Shown: in pieces, positions 7,236-17,389 of the stretch
Position numbering within the stretch: position 1 is the stretch's first letter
Layout: the number at the start of each line of letters is the position of its first letter
The notes under the pieces: generated by a model
The model's input: only the letters and a program-made list of their open reading frames with translations
The model's database searches: none
What the model was told of the DNA's origin: nothing
Made by a program: the position numbers and the translations under genes
From: Amycolatopsis jejuensis
GTDB lineage: Bacteria; Actinomycetota; Actinomycetes; Mycobacteriales; Pseudonocardiaceae
Direction: 5' to 3'
Length of the DNA stretch: 64,000 nucleotides
Assembly (NCBI RefSeq): GCF_000717335.1
Contig: NZ_JNYZ01000015.1
Span: 127,412-191,411, forward strand

Positions 7236-9303
7236 TTATCTCCGAGCGGTTTCAAAGCCGGACGATATTCGACCAGCTTCCAGCGCGTCCCACAGGAACG
7301 CAAGGAACTCGGCAGCCTCCGCGGCCTGGGCGGCAACCGGTTTGCCGTGGCCGTGCCCGGCGTCCCTGCGCACGGACAGCAAAATCGGTGCGGTCCCGCC
7401 CTGCGCCTGCTGCAAGGTCGCGGCGAACTTGTACGCGTGCACTCCCGGTGGCAGCCGATCGTCGGACTCACCGGTGGTGATCAGCGTGGCGGGATAAGCG
7501 GTACCGGGCCGGACATTGTGCACCGGCGAGTACGCCTTGAGCGTCGCGAACTGGTCCGGGTCCTCGGCGGTTCCGTATTCGGAGATACCGGCATTGCTGG
7601 TGGTGAAGCGGCGGTAGCGCAGCATGTCCAGCAGAGCAACCTCCGGCACGACCGCGGCGAAGAGTTCCGGGCGCTGGACGAGCATGACACCGGCGAGCAG
7701 GCCACCGGCCGAGTGGCCGTTGAGCGCAAGCCGCCGAGGCGAGGTCCAGCCGTGCGCGAAGAGCCATTCGGCCACCGCTGCACAGTCGTCGAAGGTGTTT
7801 TGCTTGCGCTCCATCGTTCCCGCGTCGTGCCAGTCCTGCCCGCGTTCGCCACCCCCGCGTACCCCTGCGACGGCGAGTACCCCTCCGCTGTCGATCCAGC
7901 CTGCATACGGTGGGAAGAAGCTGCCCGAGCCGAAGACATAGCCGAAACTGCCATAGGCCACCAGCAGGGTGGGCCGGGCACCGTCAGGCGTGACATCACG
8001 CCGGTGCACGAGAGTCAGCGGGACAGCCGCGCCGTCCGTGCTCATGACCGCAACCATCTCGGTGACGTAGCCGTCCGGATCGTGGCCCGGCGGCGAGGTG
8101 TCGAAATCGACAGTCGTTTCGCGCGTAACGAGGTCATGGCAGACGATCGCGGCGGGCCGCGTCCACGAGGCGACCTCGAAAAACACTCTCGAGTCGGCCT
8201 CGGTGCCGCTGATCTGACACACTCCGGTTCCGTCCGGGAGCGAAACGGCGTAGGACTCGGATCCGTCGAGCGTGGTGATCCGGACGTCCGTGCCCGTGGG
8301 GTCGCGATGAAGTGTGACCAACTGGCCCCGTACAAGCACACGCTGACGTCGTCGAGAGAGAGAGTTCCCTTTCCCCCTCCGGGATGACTTCCCGCCAGCG
8401 TTCGCGCGCCGGGTCAGCGAGGTCGACCGCGACCACCCGGCCCCGGGGTGCGTCACGATGCGTCTGCAAGTAGCGGACGTCGCCGACGACCCCGAGGTAG
8501 CTGCCGGCATCGGCAGTCACGACCTGTTCGAACGAGCTCGCACTCTGGTCGAGCGGCCGGTGCAGAATCGTGTCCACCTGGGACTTCCCCGGGCTGGGCA
8601 GCTCGATGAGCAAATGCCGCCCGTTCCGGCTCACGTGCGGAACGACCATGCCGGTGCCCACCGGCGCCTCGTACACCACCGCATCGGCCGTCTCCCCACG
8701 CAGATGCAGCTTCACCTGGCACGTGATGGTGCCACCGTCCGCTTCCGCTACCGGCTCATAGACGAGGCAGAAGCCGCTGCTGTCCGGCAGCCAGGCGAAG
8801 ACCGGCGGAATGAGCCGTTCGACCGCATCGGGAAGGACCACGCACGGATCGACGTCCACGATGCGCGCGGTCGCCCAGTCACTGCCCCCGCTGGTGGTCG
8901 TGTAGGCGACGAAGCGCCCGTCCGGGCTCGGCCGGAAGCCCCCGATCGCCTGCCCCTGCTCCTCGGGCCGGACGAGCACCCGGGGGCCCCGGTCGTCGAT
9001 GACCCACAACGCATCCGGATCGGGCCCGCCGTCGTTGCGGGTCTCGAAACGCCTGCCTCCACGCACGATCGGAGCCGAGCGCCGCGGATACCCGGTGAGT
9101 TCCGCGACCCGCTTGCGGAAACGGGCCCACGACGGCAGCCGGTGGATCAATTCCGTGGTCAGCTCCGTCTACGCGCACGCCCACGCCTGCACTTCCGGGT
9201 CGTCCGGCGCCTCCAGCCAGCGGTAGGGGTCCGGAATCCTCGTGCCGTGCAGCAGATCGGTGGCAGCTACGGTTTTCGTGTGCGGATACTCCGGCGGACG
9301 CAT
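7236..9303 (-). pseudogene. Prolyl oligopeptidase (S9A), two frameshifts
   Basis: Full-length S9A sequence in three consecutive frames. The N-terminus 'PPEYPHTKTVAATDLL' and 'PYRWLEAPDDPEVQAW' starts at ATG 9303 behind GGGGAGAG and ends in a frameshift near 9170. The propeller part ('FETRNDGGPDPDALWV' to 'SYLGVVGD') shifts again near 8350-8375. The catalytic domain is then intact, with the nucleophile in 'LNGHSAGGLLAG' (GHSAG rather than the usual GGSNG), and Asp and His near 'ESDDRLPP' and 'DAGHGHG'. Two independent indels make a pseudogene more likely than sequencing error. Confidence 0.8.
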
Positions 9304-9329
9304 GCGTACTCTCCCCTGTCGACAGACGG

Positions 9330-9815
9330 CTACTGCTCTTCGGTACGTCCACCCAGATTCTCGGCAAGGAACCGCTCCACGGCCGCGTACATGCGGCGCC
9401 GGTTCTCCGGCTTGGCCACCGCTCTGCGATTGCGGCACTCGCGGGTCGTTGGCCCCCTGGATGATCATCATGGGCTTGGCCACGTCATCCACCCGGGACA
9501 GCGGCGAGCGCGCCCACCGGAAGTCCGGGTCGGCCTCCGGATCACCGACCCGCATCCGGATCTGCTTGGTCACGGTGGTCCAGTACGCCGGAGTGCTCTC
9601 GATGAACGTCCGAAGGTCCGCAACTCCCATGACGTCGATCGCGCACGCGAAGACGTCCGGGGTGAAGGTGGCACCGATCAACGCCGCATAGCCGCCATTG
9701 GAATGCCCGTAGATGGCGATCTTCTCCCGGTCGGCGTAGCCCCTCGCCGACGATCCATTCGACGGTGTCGAGCAGATCGTCGTGCATCCGGCCGGCACTC
9801 CGCGGCGGCGCAACA
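9330..9815 (-). pseudogene. C-terminal fragment of an S9C-type acylaminoacyl peptidase
   Basis: The alpha/beta-hydrolase end of an S9C peptidase: 'HDDLLDTVEWIVGEGL', the nucleophile 'IYGHSNGGYAALIGATF', 'QGANDPRVPQS' (Asp) and, after a frameshift, 'KPENRRRMYAAVERFLAENL' before a TAG at 9332. The N-terminal beta-propeller is absent and the frame breaks at least twice. It begins where the M3 peptidase fragment ends, so the two were joined by deletion. Confidence 0.75.
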
Positions 9816-9818
9816 GGA

Positions 9819-10909
9819 TCAGTGCCGGACGGGCACCGGGTCGGCAGCGTGCCGAGACGCATCGAGCCACCTGCCGAAGGCGGCGGCCGAGTACGGGCGG
9901 CCACGAGGCCGGCGGCGTCCGCCGAGCCCCCAGGGGCGAGGACATGGTCGCGATATCGCGCTCCGGCGGCCGGATCGAGCAAGTCGGCGCGATCGAACCC
10001 GGTGAAGAGGTCCTTGGCGATCACCAAGCTCCACATGTAGGCGTAATAGGAACTTCCGTACCCGGCGAGATGCAGGAACGACGTGTGGGCATGGGTGCCG
10101 GGGAGCCGATCGAACACGTCGTATTTTTCCTGCAGTTCCTCGGCCAGCGCAGGGAGATCGTCCGGACAGCCGGCATGCATCCGGTAGGCGAGCATCGCGA
10201 GGTACATCTGCTTGCGGACGAAGCAGCCGTTGCCGAACTCCTTGGCCGCACGCATTCGCCCGACGAGGTCCTCGGGAATGGGTACCCCGCCGGCATCGGT
10301 GGCGAAGCTGCGCAGCACTTTCGCGTCCCACGCCCATTCCTCGAGCAGCTGCGACGGAGCCTCGACGAAGTCGAGTTCGGTGGCCTCACCCGAAAACCGG
10401 GCGTAGCGTTGCCTCTCGCCGCTGAACACCTGGTGCATGAGGTGCCCGAACTCGTGGAACAGCGTCACGACGTCGTCGTGCTCCATCAGCCCGCGGCTGA
10501 AGTTGCACACGAGCGCTCCTTCGGTCAGCTGCCGCCCCGCAAGCCCGGGTCGCAGTGCGGCGGCGCCCGCATGCGTGAACTTTCCCTTTCGTGGATGCAG
10601 ATCGAGATAGACCCGGCCGATCCGTTCGGCTGCGCGCAGCACGTCGAACACCACGACGTCCGGGTGCCACGCGGGCACATCGACGACCCGGTACTCGACC
10701 CCGAACAGCTGTCCGGTGACATCGAGAAGTCCTTGTTGCACTTTCGCGAAGTCGAAATAGCGGCGCACTTCGCGGGCATCGACGTCGAACTGCTCCCGCC
10801 GGACCGCCTCTGCGTAGTACGCGAACTCGGAAGCGTCCAGACTCGTCGCCGCGGGATCGTCCTCGCGTTTGCGCGCCAGCAGCACCTCGGCCTCGCGACG
10901 CGCAGCGGG
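9819..10909 (-). pseudogene. M3-family metallopeptidase (thimet oligopeptidase-like), N-terminally truncated
   Basis: Carries the M3 zinc site 'LFHEFGHLMHQVFSG' with the downstream Glu region 'DFVEAPSQLLEEWAWD', and the tail 'SYYAYMWSLVIAKDLF'. The last stretch 'GRPYSAAAFGRWLDAS' is only found after a frameshift near 9920. About the first 200-250 residues of a normal 650-residue M3 enzyme are missing; instead an aminotransferase-like start is fused in frame (10910-11050). The long open frame is a chimera, not a working peptidase. Confidence 0.75.
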
Positions 10910-11050
10910 CTCGGCGAGTGCGCTGACCAGGCCGATCGCCGCCGCGTTCAGGTACGCCGCCTGCCGGGTGAACGGGAAGTCCTCAGCCGGCGCCGCGCCG
11001 ATGCCCGCCCGCAAGCCGTCGTCCAAGGACCGCTCCGTCCGATCTGCCAC
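10910..11050 (-). pseudogene. N-terminal scrap of a class V aminotransferase-like gene
   Basis: The first 46 residues of the chimeric frame read 'EDFPFTRQAAYLNAAAIGLV', which resembles the 'FP..R...YLN.A..G' opening of isopenicillin-N-epimerase/cysteine-desulfurase proteins. After about residue 46 the frame becomes M3 peptidase. The assignment is short and tentative. It directly follows the regulator gene at 11091. Confidence 0.4.
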
Positions 11051-11090
11051 GGGCCGCCTGCCCGGGACCGCCGGTCCGACCGCGTTGCCG

Positions 11091-11855
11091 TCAGCGCTCG
11101 TCGTCCAGCTCGTTGAGGTACTTGTAAATGGTGTACCGGCTGGAATCCAGCCATTCCGCGGCGAGTTCAGCCGCTTCGCGAATGGTGAAGAAGCCCCGTT
11201 CTTTGAGCTCCCGGACCACCGCGACCTTGTGCGCCTTCTTCATCAGTTCGACCGGGACGCCGATCGAACTGATGGCATCGTGCAGAATGCCCTCGGCCAG
11301 TGCCTCGACCGAAAGCGGGAACTTCTCGGCCATTCCGGTTGCCGGTGCCGCCGGCTCCTGCTCCGCAGGGACGTTCATCGACGCGAACGCGGCCAGGAAC
11401 TGCTGGGTGCGCTCGACATCCCGCACATCGGTGTTGATGCACAGGCTGGCGACCGCCCTGCCGTCCGGTGCCTTCAGCAACAGGCTCGACGAACGCATCA
11501 CGAGCCCGTCGGGCATCTCGGTGCGATACCGGATGAGATGGTCGCTCGCGCCGGACATCATCGTCTGGATCCCCAGATCGGTGGGCGGGCCACCGATCCC
11601 GCGGCCGGCGTTCGTGCCCCCGATCGCCACGATGGTGTTGGGGAACTTGGTGAAATCGTGCAGCACGACCTCGGTGCGCGGCTGCAGCACTTCCGCAAGC
11701 GGTTCCACCAGCGGCGAAATCATCTTGACGATCTTTGCCGCATACGCCTGCTCCTCGAGACTGAAGTCGACGGACTCCGATCCCTTCGACCGCTTGTTCG
11801 CTGCTGCCCTCACGGAGGTACGTCGACCGAGTTGGACCGGGCGGCTGGAACACAC
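11091..11855 (-). CDS. YheO/DauR-like transcriptional regulator (PAS-like domain + HTH)
   Basis: 254 aa (maximal start). Residues about 35-150 form the YheO-like PAS domain: 'ISPLVEPLAEVLQPRTEVVL' and 'LHDFTKFPNTIVAIG', a ligand-sensing fold. The C-terminal 60 residues hold an HTH_22-type helix-turn-helix ('REAAELAAEWLDSSRYTIYK'). DauR-type proteins regulate neighbouring amino-acid or PLP-enzyme genes; here the downstream gene is only the aminotransferase scrap at 10910, so the target may be lost. Homology begins near residue 30, so a start downstream of 11855 is possible. Confidence 0.85.
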   Translation of the reverse strand: MCSSRPVQLGRRTSVRAAANKRSKGSESVDFSLEEQAYAAKIVKMISPLVEPLAEVLQPRTEVVLHDFTKFPNTIVAIGGTNAGRGIGGPPTDLGIQTMMSGASDHLIRYRTEMPDGLVMRSSSLLLKAPDGRAVASLCINTDVRDVERTQQFLAAFASMNVPAEQEPAAPATGMAEKFPLSVEALAEGILHDAISSIGVPVELMKKAHKVAVVRELKERGFFTIREAAELAAEWLDSSRYTIYKYLNELDDER

Positions 11856-12956
11856 AACTACGGGCGTCGTGTCCTTCGCGAGTGGCGGCGGACGGGTCGC
11901 GTGGACGAATGTGATGTCACGTCAACCGAAGGACAGGATACGTTGCTGGTGGCCGGTTGATCGGTCACGGGCCGGTCGAGGCCGACCCAGCGAACAATCC
12001 GTAAACCAGTCTGGCGTGACGTGGGAGTTTGGCTCGTCCTGACCACTTGGAAGTGCTGGGCCGGGCGACCTGTCGCGGCTTGGCTTTATCGGTCATCTGC
12101 GGTGCCACCCCGGCAGCCGGCGCCCCAAACCACGCACCGATGTCCCCGCGCCGTGCCGATCGGTAGTGCCAGTCGGGGTGGTTCGAGGCCGCGACCGTCC
12201 AGCGGCATCGGCACGGCACCGTCGTCCACCAACCCACCCGCAGGACGGGCAGCCGACTCAACGAACGACCACAGAGGAACTGCCCAGCCACCAACGCGCA
12301 CGCAGAGTCGGTCACCCCGCCAAGGCTCGAACCACACACCAGCAACTGACGTGCGCCTCAGCATGGTTCGTCACCCACTCCGCTAATCGAAGCATATCCG
12401 CCTGACCTCCCCGGATCGCTCGACATCGGAGATACGCCGGAGCGAGAGCGACCCGATACGTCCCCAGGGAGACCGGCGTCTTCGCGTCACCAGCGAGCAG
12501 GTGGATCCGCGCGAGGTCGAGTGCTGCACCAGCGCCGATGAGAGGGTTGCACCGGTCGCGGAGCTGGCGCTGGACGTGTCCTTCGAACGGACGCGCCCGG
12601 GACCCGACAGCTCCTTCGGTGTGCGCGTCGACCGCCGCCGCGAACAGAGGGTCGCAGGTGTCTGGTTCGATGACAGCGAAGGTCAGGATGTCGCCGGCTC
12701 GGCACGCGGATGTGCTTGTCGACGGCACTGCCAAGGGGTGCGCCAGGGCCGGCCGGAAACCTCCGGCCGGCAGACGCTCCGTCGCCGGAATGCGCTCGAC
12801 AAGGCCGTCCGGGAATTCGGGACCGGCGAGATGGCCGGGGCACCGCCCGCCGCCCCGACGTCACCCACCGTAGCGGCCATGTTCACAACCTCCCCCATAT
12901 CCCCTGGTCAGCGCCGTAGGTACCAAACACGGTACCTAGTCAGGTACCATACGGGT
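11856..12956. other. About 1.1 kb without a convincing gene
   Basis: Open frames here on both strands have arginine/proline-rich compositions typical of chance frames in GC-rich DNA. A minus-strand stretch around 12490-12740 ('EPDTCDPLFAAAVDAHTE') might be a scrap of a larger regulator, but I cannot assign it. The right end contains the toxin-antitoxin operator (12919-12948). Confidence 0.5.
12919..12948. promoter_or_regulatory. Triple GGTACC operator of the toxin-antitoxin pair
   Basis: The palindrome GGTACC occurs at 12919, 12931 and 12943, spaced exactly 12 bp, ending 9 bp before the antitoxin ATG. Regularly spaced short palindromes overlapping the promoter are the usual arrangement for antitoxin-mediated autorepression. 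Confidence 0.65.
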
Positions 12957-13151
12957 ATGACAGCGTTGAACGTGCAGTTCACCGAGGACGAAATGGACCA
13001 GATCCGCGAGGCAGCCGGCAAGGAGGGCGTGTCCGTGAAGAAGATTGCCCACGACGCCGTCGTCGCCGACCTTCGCCGCCGCCGGGTCGTCGCCGCAGCT
13101 GTCCGGACCGCGCGCATCTCGGCCGAGCTCAACAAGCGGCTCGCGCAGTAA
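12957..13151 (+). CDS. Antitoxin of a Doc-type toxin-antitoxin system
   Basis: 64 aa, starting at ATG 12957 (MTALNVQFTEDE). The N-terminal strand-helix-helix pattern ('LNVQFTEDEMDQIREAAGKE') suggests a ribbon-helix-helix DNA-binding part; the basic C-terminal helix after residue 40 would wrap the toxin. Its stop is 3 bp before the GTG of the Fic/Doc toxin, the classical antitoxin-first order. The near absence of a ribosome site and a TACCAT -10 at 12945 suggest a leaderless transcript. A longer in-frame extension upstream covers the operator and is unlikely. Confidence 0.8.
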   Translation: MTALNVQFTEDEMDQIREAAGKEGVSVKKIAHDAVVADLRRRRVVAAAVRTARISAELNKRLAQ

Positions 13152-13154
13152 CCG

Positions 13155-13535
13155 GTGATCCACTACCTCGACCTCGGAGACGTACAGGAGGTCATGGCAA
13201 TCGTGCTGGGATCTCCGGCGCTCATCCGTGACCACGGGCTTCTGGCATCAGCCCTGGCCCGGCCCCAGTCCACGGTCTTCGGCCAGGACGCCTACCCCGA
13301 CCTGTTCGACAAAGCCGCCGCCCTGCTGCACTCCCTCGCCCGCAACCATGCGATGCAAGACGGGAACAAACGCGCAGCCTGGAACTGCGCAATCGTGTTC
13401 CTGGACATCAACGGCCACCCGCTCGCCGAGCCACTGGACGTGGACAAGGCAGAGAACATGGTGCTCAACGCCTGTCAAGGCCGCATCGACGTACCGGAAA
13501 TCTCCGCCGCGCTACGCGGGTTCGTCCAGGCCTGA
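13155..13535 (+). CDS. doc: Doc-family (Fic-fold) toxin, death-on-curing type
   Basis: 126 aa. The Fic/Doc active-site loop is 'HAMQDGNKRAAW' with His65 at its start; the canonical Doc form is H-x-F-x-(D/N)-(A/G)-NKR, here with Met in place of Phe. Doc kinases phosphorylate EF-Tu and halt translation. Length and the N-terminal 'IHYLDLGDVQEVM' match chromosomal Doc proteins. GTG 13155 starts 3 bp after the antitoxin stop. Chromosomal location beside pseudogenes suggests a domesticated or island-borne module. Confidence 0.88.
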   Translation: MIHYLDLGDVQEVMAIVLGSPALIRDHGLLASALARPQSTVFGQDAYPDLFDKAAALLHSLARNHAMQDGNKRAAWNCAIVFLDINGHPLAEPLDVDKAENMVLNACQGRIDVPEISAALRGFVQA

Positions 13536-13649
13536 CCCCTCAGGACCAGCGCAGCCTTCCCGGTTGCTTCGGACATCCAGCCACCGGGACTTCATCAAGT
13601 AACGCCTGCCGATCTTCTGCGTCGTCCCACATGCGCGCCCCAGTCCCCT

Positions 13650-14265
13650 CGACTGATCCCCGACGAGGTCGGCCACGCGCACGCGCTGCGCATGGAGCTG
13701 GCCGCCGACGGGGAGGTCACACAGCGCGCCCGCCAGACCCGGTGAGTAGCTGATCATCGCGTCCCGTGAGGTGGCACCCGGCGCGGCGACGACCGCGTTC
13801 GCGCGGCTGCCTGCGGGGTAGTTCACGTTCAGGATCATGACCGGTGGCAACAGCGGCCGCCGCCCGCTCGCGTGGCGAGAGCCGTGACCAAGCGGGCAGC
13901 GAAATCGGCCGCAGCGGCGAAATGAGCGGGACTCGTGTCCGGTTGGCGAGCTGACGGCCCGCTGACCGCGATGGCAGGCACCCCGAGTTCGGCCGCCGTG
14001 ATCGCCGCCGCCACGGTTCGGGAGTGGAACGCGGCAGAGCTGACGCTGTTGCCGTTGTTGATTCCCGACGCGACGAGGTCCGGCTGCGTGGCGGCGCACC
14101 CGGAACACAGTCCGACCATCGCGGCATCGGCGGGGTGGCCGCCGACCGCCCAGACTTCGGGGTCGGCGGTCGGCCGGGTCAGGCCCAGTAACCCGTGCAC
14201 GGTGAGCGCGCCCCGGTGCCGCTTTCGTCACTGGCCGGGGCCACCACGACGACCGTGTTCCCTGC
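13650..14265 (-). pseudogene. SurE-like 5'/3'-nucleotidase, broken
   Basis: Segments of SurE in order but in different frames: 'NTVVVVAPASDESGTGA', then 'PDLVASGINNGNSVSSAAFH' (metal-site Asn), 'SRTVAAAITAAELGVPAIAV', and 'MILNVNYPAG'. The essential N-terminal 'NDDG' metal motif is missing, and frameshifts lie near 14200 and 13850. The protein family is clear; the gene is dead. Confidence 0.75.
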
Positions 14266-14439
14266 CCGGAGGAGCGCTGCCGGAGGGCGGCAAGCCCGGT
14301 CCCGACCATCCGGCCGCGAATCGGCCGCGACGCGGCGGACGACGTCAGCCAGCTCCGGACGGGCGCCGAAGCGAGCGACGCAAATCGCGCTGCGGCGTAC
14401 GGATCGGGGCTGCTGCATGTGCCAACCGATGATGGGCAA

Positions 14440-15208
14440 TCAGATCGTGAGATCCCCCGGCCATGTTCGTTTCAACGACGGAATCTCGCCCTGGAGAATT
14501 CTTGCCCATTCGCGCTGATCGCGGGATGATTTTGGACTGTGCTCCTGCAGCATCTCAAACTCGCCCAATGAGCCGAGCGCTCGCGCTGCGGCGATCCTCG
14601 TATCACGAAGGAGGTCCTGAAGGAGATCGACCAGCAACTCCCGAACCGGGAGCGCCCGTACGTGTTCGCGCAATCCCGCGTTGCCGAGCCGGCGGATAGC
14701 GTCCGCTCCGAGCAGTACGCACCGTAGGGGAGGTGTCCTTCAATGCCTCCATCAAGGGAACGAGAGCGTTCGCCTCTCCGGAATCACCCAGGCCTTTTGT
14801 CGCATCCATTCGCACAGTAGCGGGGTAATACCTGAGGATCGTGTCGTACTGGCCCAGTGGGTCAAGTTGGCGGAGCCGACTGAAGCCCAATTGGTATCTT
14901 GTTACTATCGGTGCCTGAATCGCGCTCCTAATCTTGCTCGACGGATTTTCGACTGCCCTGACCTGCCCGTCCGGGACGAGGTCCAACATAGGATTCGGGT
15001 CGCGATCGCGATCGCGCTCAGCAAGAATCCTCAATGCCCGGATGGGCACTTTGCCAGACCGTATTTCACGCCTCAATGACTTGAATATCACTTCGTCGAT
15101 TCCTGCTTCTTCTGCTTTGACAAGATCAACTGCCATTGACGCGGCCCACGAATCAGGAGATCTCAATATCTCTTTGAGATAGCCGTGTACGTCCAGCTTG
15201 TCTCGCAT
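14440..15208 (-). pseudogene. HEAT-repeat-like protein with one frameshift
   Basis: From ATG 15208 (MRDKLDVHGYLKEI) the frame gives about 165 residues of alternating helices typical of HEAT repeats ('LVPLMEALKDTSPTVR'). It then shifts near 14720 and resumes in the next frame as 'DAIRRLGNAGLREHVRALPV', ending 'PSLKRTWPGDLTI' at 14440. With the single-base shift repaired it is about 255 aa. GC content is visibly lower than around it. It could be a recent pseudogene, or an intact gene if the indel is an assembly error. Confidence 0.6.
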
Positions 15209-15473
15209 TCCCGATCTCCTCGGTCTGCCAGCTTCTCCCGCGCTGGGCGGTTGACATTACAGTAGCTCGCAAACTTGGCCGTTCTCGCGTCTTGCGGGTT
15301 TCAACCGCGTCTGGTACTCAGACACCCGAGTCCCGCGTCGGCAACCCGGTAAACCCAGTTCAGCGAGCCGAGTCCGTTCCATATCGAGACTGCGCGTTCG
15401 ACACACCTGGCAAGAGCCGCCCGATAGAAGATTCGCAGGTTGACGTACGACCGATAGCCGCCGTACCGAACGT

Positions 15474-16336
15474 AGTTGAGGGCGACTCCCGCGTGGCAGC
15501 GCGGGGCAAGGGGGGCATGGCCGACCGATCCAGCCGCCCGCATCACTGCCCGCGCCGCACCCCGACACGCACCGAACGGCGGATCGTCAAGGTCCGGGTG
15601 CTGCGCCGGTGGGGACCGGCACGGATCGCGTTCTTCCTGTGGCTGGCGCCCTCCACCGTGCATCGTGTGCTGGTCCGCTTCGGCCTGGCCCGCCTGGCCC
15701 ATCTCGACCGGGCCACCGGCCGCCCGATCCGCCGTTACGAACGCGCCACCCCGGGCGAGCTGGTCCACGTCGACATCAAGAAACTGGGCAACATCCCCGA
15801 CGGCGGCGGGCACCGTGTGCTCGATCGCGCCCAAGGCCGACGCAACGCCCGGGCCACCACCACCGAACGCCGCAACAACCGGGCACCGATCGGCTACGGC
15901 TACCTGCACAACGCCGTGGACGATCACTCCAGGCTGGCCTACACCGAGATCCTGCCCGACGAGAAGAAGGAAACCGCTGTCGCGTTCTGGCGGCGCTCAG
16001 GTCTTCTTTGATGTCAACGGAATCACCGTCCAGCGGGTACTTACCGACAACGGATCCTGCTACAAGTCCCGCCTCTGGCGCGACACCCTCACCAGCGCGG
16101 GCATCACCCACAAACGCACTCGCCCCTACCGGCCACAGACCAACGGCAAAGTCGAACGGTTCAACCGCACCCTGCTCGACGAATGGGCCTACGCCCGCCC
16201 CTACCGCTCCGAAACCGAACGACGCGCGGCGTTACCACGATGGCTGCACACCTACAATCACCACCACGGCCACACCGCACTCGGCGGCCACCCACCCGCC
16301 AGCCGCGTTCCCAACCTCCCAGGTCAGTACACCTAG
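15474..16336 (+). mobile_element. IS481-family transposase, truncated and frameshifted
   Basis: Different from the 5.6-6.2 kb copy. It reads 'GMADRSSRPHHCPRRTPTRT', 'RILRRWGPARIAFF'-like helix-turn-helix, 'GELVHVDIKKLGNIPDGGG' (first Asp), then shifts frame at about 16000 and continues 'VQRVLTDNGSCYKS' (second Asp) and 'NGKVERFNRTLLDEWAYA' (Glu), ending 'PPASRVPNLPGQYT'. All three DDE residues are present but split over two frames, and the N-terminal first helix-turn-helix is missing. Confidence 0.85.
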
Positions 16337-16339
16337 GGC

Positions 16340-16640
16340 CTGACTCGACCGCGTGGCGTTGCTTGTCGATCTCCGGATCGAACGCGGTTGGCCTGCCACG
16401 GTTACGGCGATGACGGATCTGATCAGCGGGCCGGGGATCGGGCACGCGCTCCTTCGCCGCCGAAGGAAGGCCCGGTTGGCGCGGGAACTATCGGCCTTGT
16501 CCGCCAGCACGCGATCCGGCCGGGTCCACGCTCGCCCGCTGCCAGCGCCGGAACACGCCGTGGAAGGTCTGCCAGCAGCCGTAATCGGATGACACGTCGC
16601 GCCAAGGCGAGCCGACACTGACTCGCCAGGGGACACCATC
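16340..16640 (-). mobile_element. IS5-family transposase remnant
   Basis: Minus-strand pieces '[20 protein letters not shown]', 'RRWQRA', '[20 protein letters not shown]' and 'RGRPTAFDPEIDKQRHAVE' follow the order of IS5-type transposases but are in different frames, with a large internal deletion between the first and second blocks. It touches the end of the IS481 remnant, so the two elements were nested or joined by deletion. Confidence 0.65.
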
Positions 16641-16670
16641 GAGAAGCCGGCGGTTGGTCATATATCGGTG

Positions 16671-16871
16671 GGCGGAATTCGGCGGTCAGCCGGGCGACGT
16701 CGACGACCCGCTGGCCGTTGTCGTCGTGGATGTCGAGCAGGCCGCCCTGCGCGCGGGAGGCCGCGGACGGTTCGGCCTCGTAGACCGCGGCCGGGATGCC
16801 ACGGACGTGCAGGACGCGGGCGAGGACGAGACCGCCGAGCCCGGGCCGACGATCGTGACGGGAGTGGTCAT
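16671..16871 (-). pseudogene. N-terminal fragment of an FAD-dependent monooxygenase
   Basis: Starts at ATG 16871 with a good GGAGGAG site: 'MTTPVTIVG', then a one-base deletion inside the dinucleotide-binding glycine loop, after which the next frame reads '[20 protein letters not shown]' and '[15 protein letters not shown]'. Only about 65 residues remain before IS5 sequence begins. It was divergent from the TetR fragment at 16938, a common regulator/monooxygenase arrangement. Confidence 0.65.
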
Positions 16872-16937
16872 GAGACGGCTCCTCCGAGAGTTCTAGTACG
16901 CCGTTCCACGGTGCTCCAGATGTGTCAGGATGGGCAC

Positions 16938-17099
16938 ATGACAACGCGAACGCGCCAGGCACAACGGCGCACCAAGGCGCTTTCCCGGGAGCTGACCCCA
17001 TCGGCGGTCACCCCTGCAGGCGGAAACCGCGCCAGGCCCTCTCGACGAGACCTTCGCGTCGTCGCCGGAGATCGGCTTCCGGGTCGGCCGGGCGCGTAG
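16938..17099 (+). pseudogene. N-terminal stub of a TetR-like regulator
   Basis: 54-residue frame starting '[19 protein letters not shown]', which resembles the first helix of TetR proteins, then diverging with no helix-turn-helix. It faces away from the broken monooxygenase at 16871. The evidence is one helix plus context. Confidence 0.35.
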
Positions 17100-17293
17100 A
17101 ACAAGCTAGCCGGTGACCCGGTGAGCGCCATCATCGCGAGGACGTTCGCCGGCGCAAGTGCCGGGTCGATGTGGCCGTCGCGCTGGGCGTCGGGGGTGGC
17201 TGTCAGCTTCTGCGCCCTCCTCGGCCATGGTGGTGACCAGGTCGCCCACAGGCAGGCGTCGTAGATACCGACAAGCGTGGCCGGGCAGATCAT
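17095..17293 (-). pseudogene. C-terminal fragment, possibly of a TetR-like regulator
   Basis: The minus-strand stretch 'QRDGHIDPALAPANVLAMM' followed by 'ALTGSPASLF' has the look of the ligand-binding end of a TetR protein; upstream parts are only found in another frame ('GDLVTTMAEE'). No DNA-binding domain is attached. Tentative. Confidence 0.35.
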
Positions 17294-17389
17294 GGGCAGT
17301 CGTCGGCACCTCCGCTCCGGAGGGCCGGGACGGTGGTCGGCGACTCCGAATCCCGGCCCCCGGATTGGTGCAGGACCACCACGGCAGGA

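Noticed and set aside
8458..10005. 515-residue plus-strand frame
   Set aside because: Shadow of the minus-strand peptidase pseudogenes; arginine-rich, no domain.
15900..16040. Programmed frameshift in the IS481 transposase
   Set aside because: No slippery run is seen at the shift and the N-terminus is also lost, so decay is simpler.
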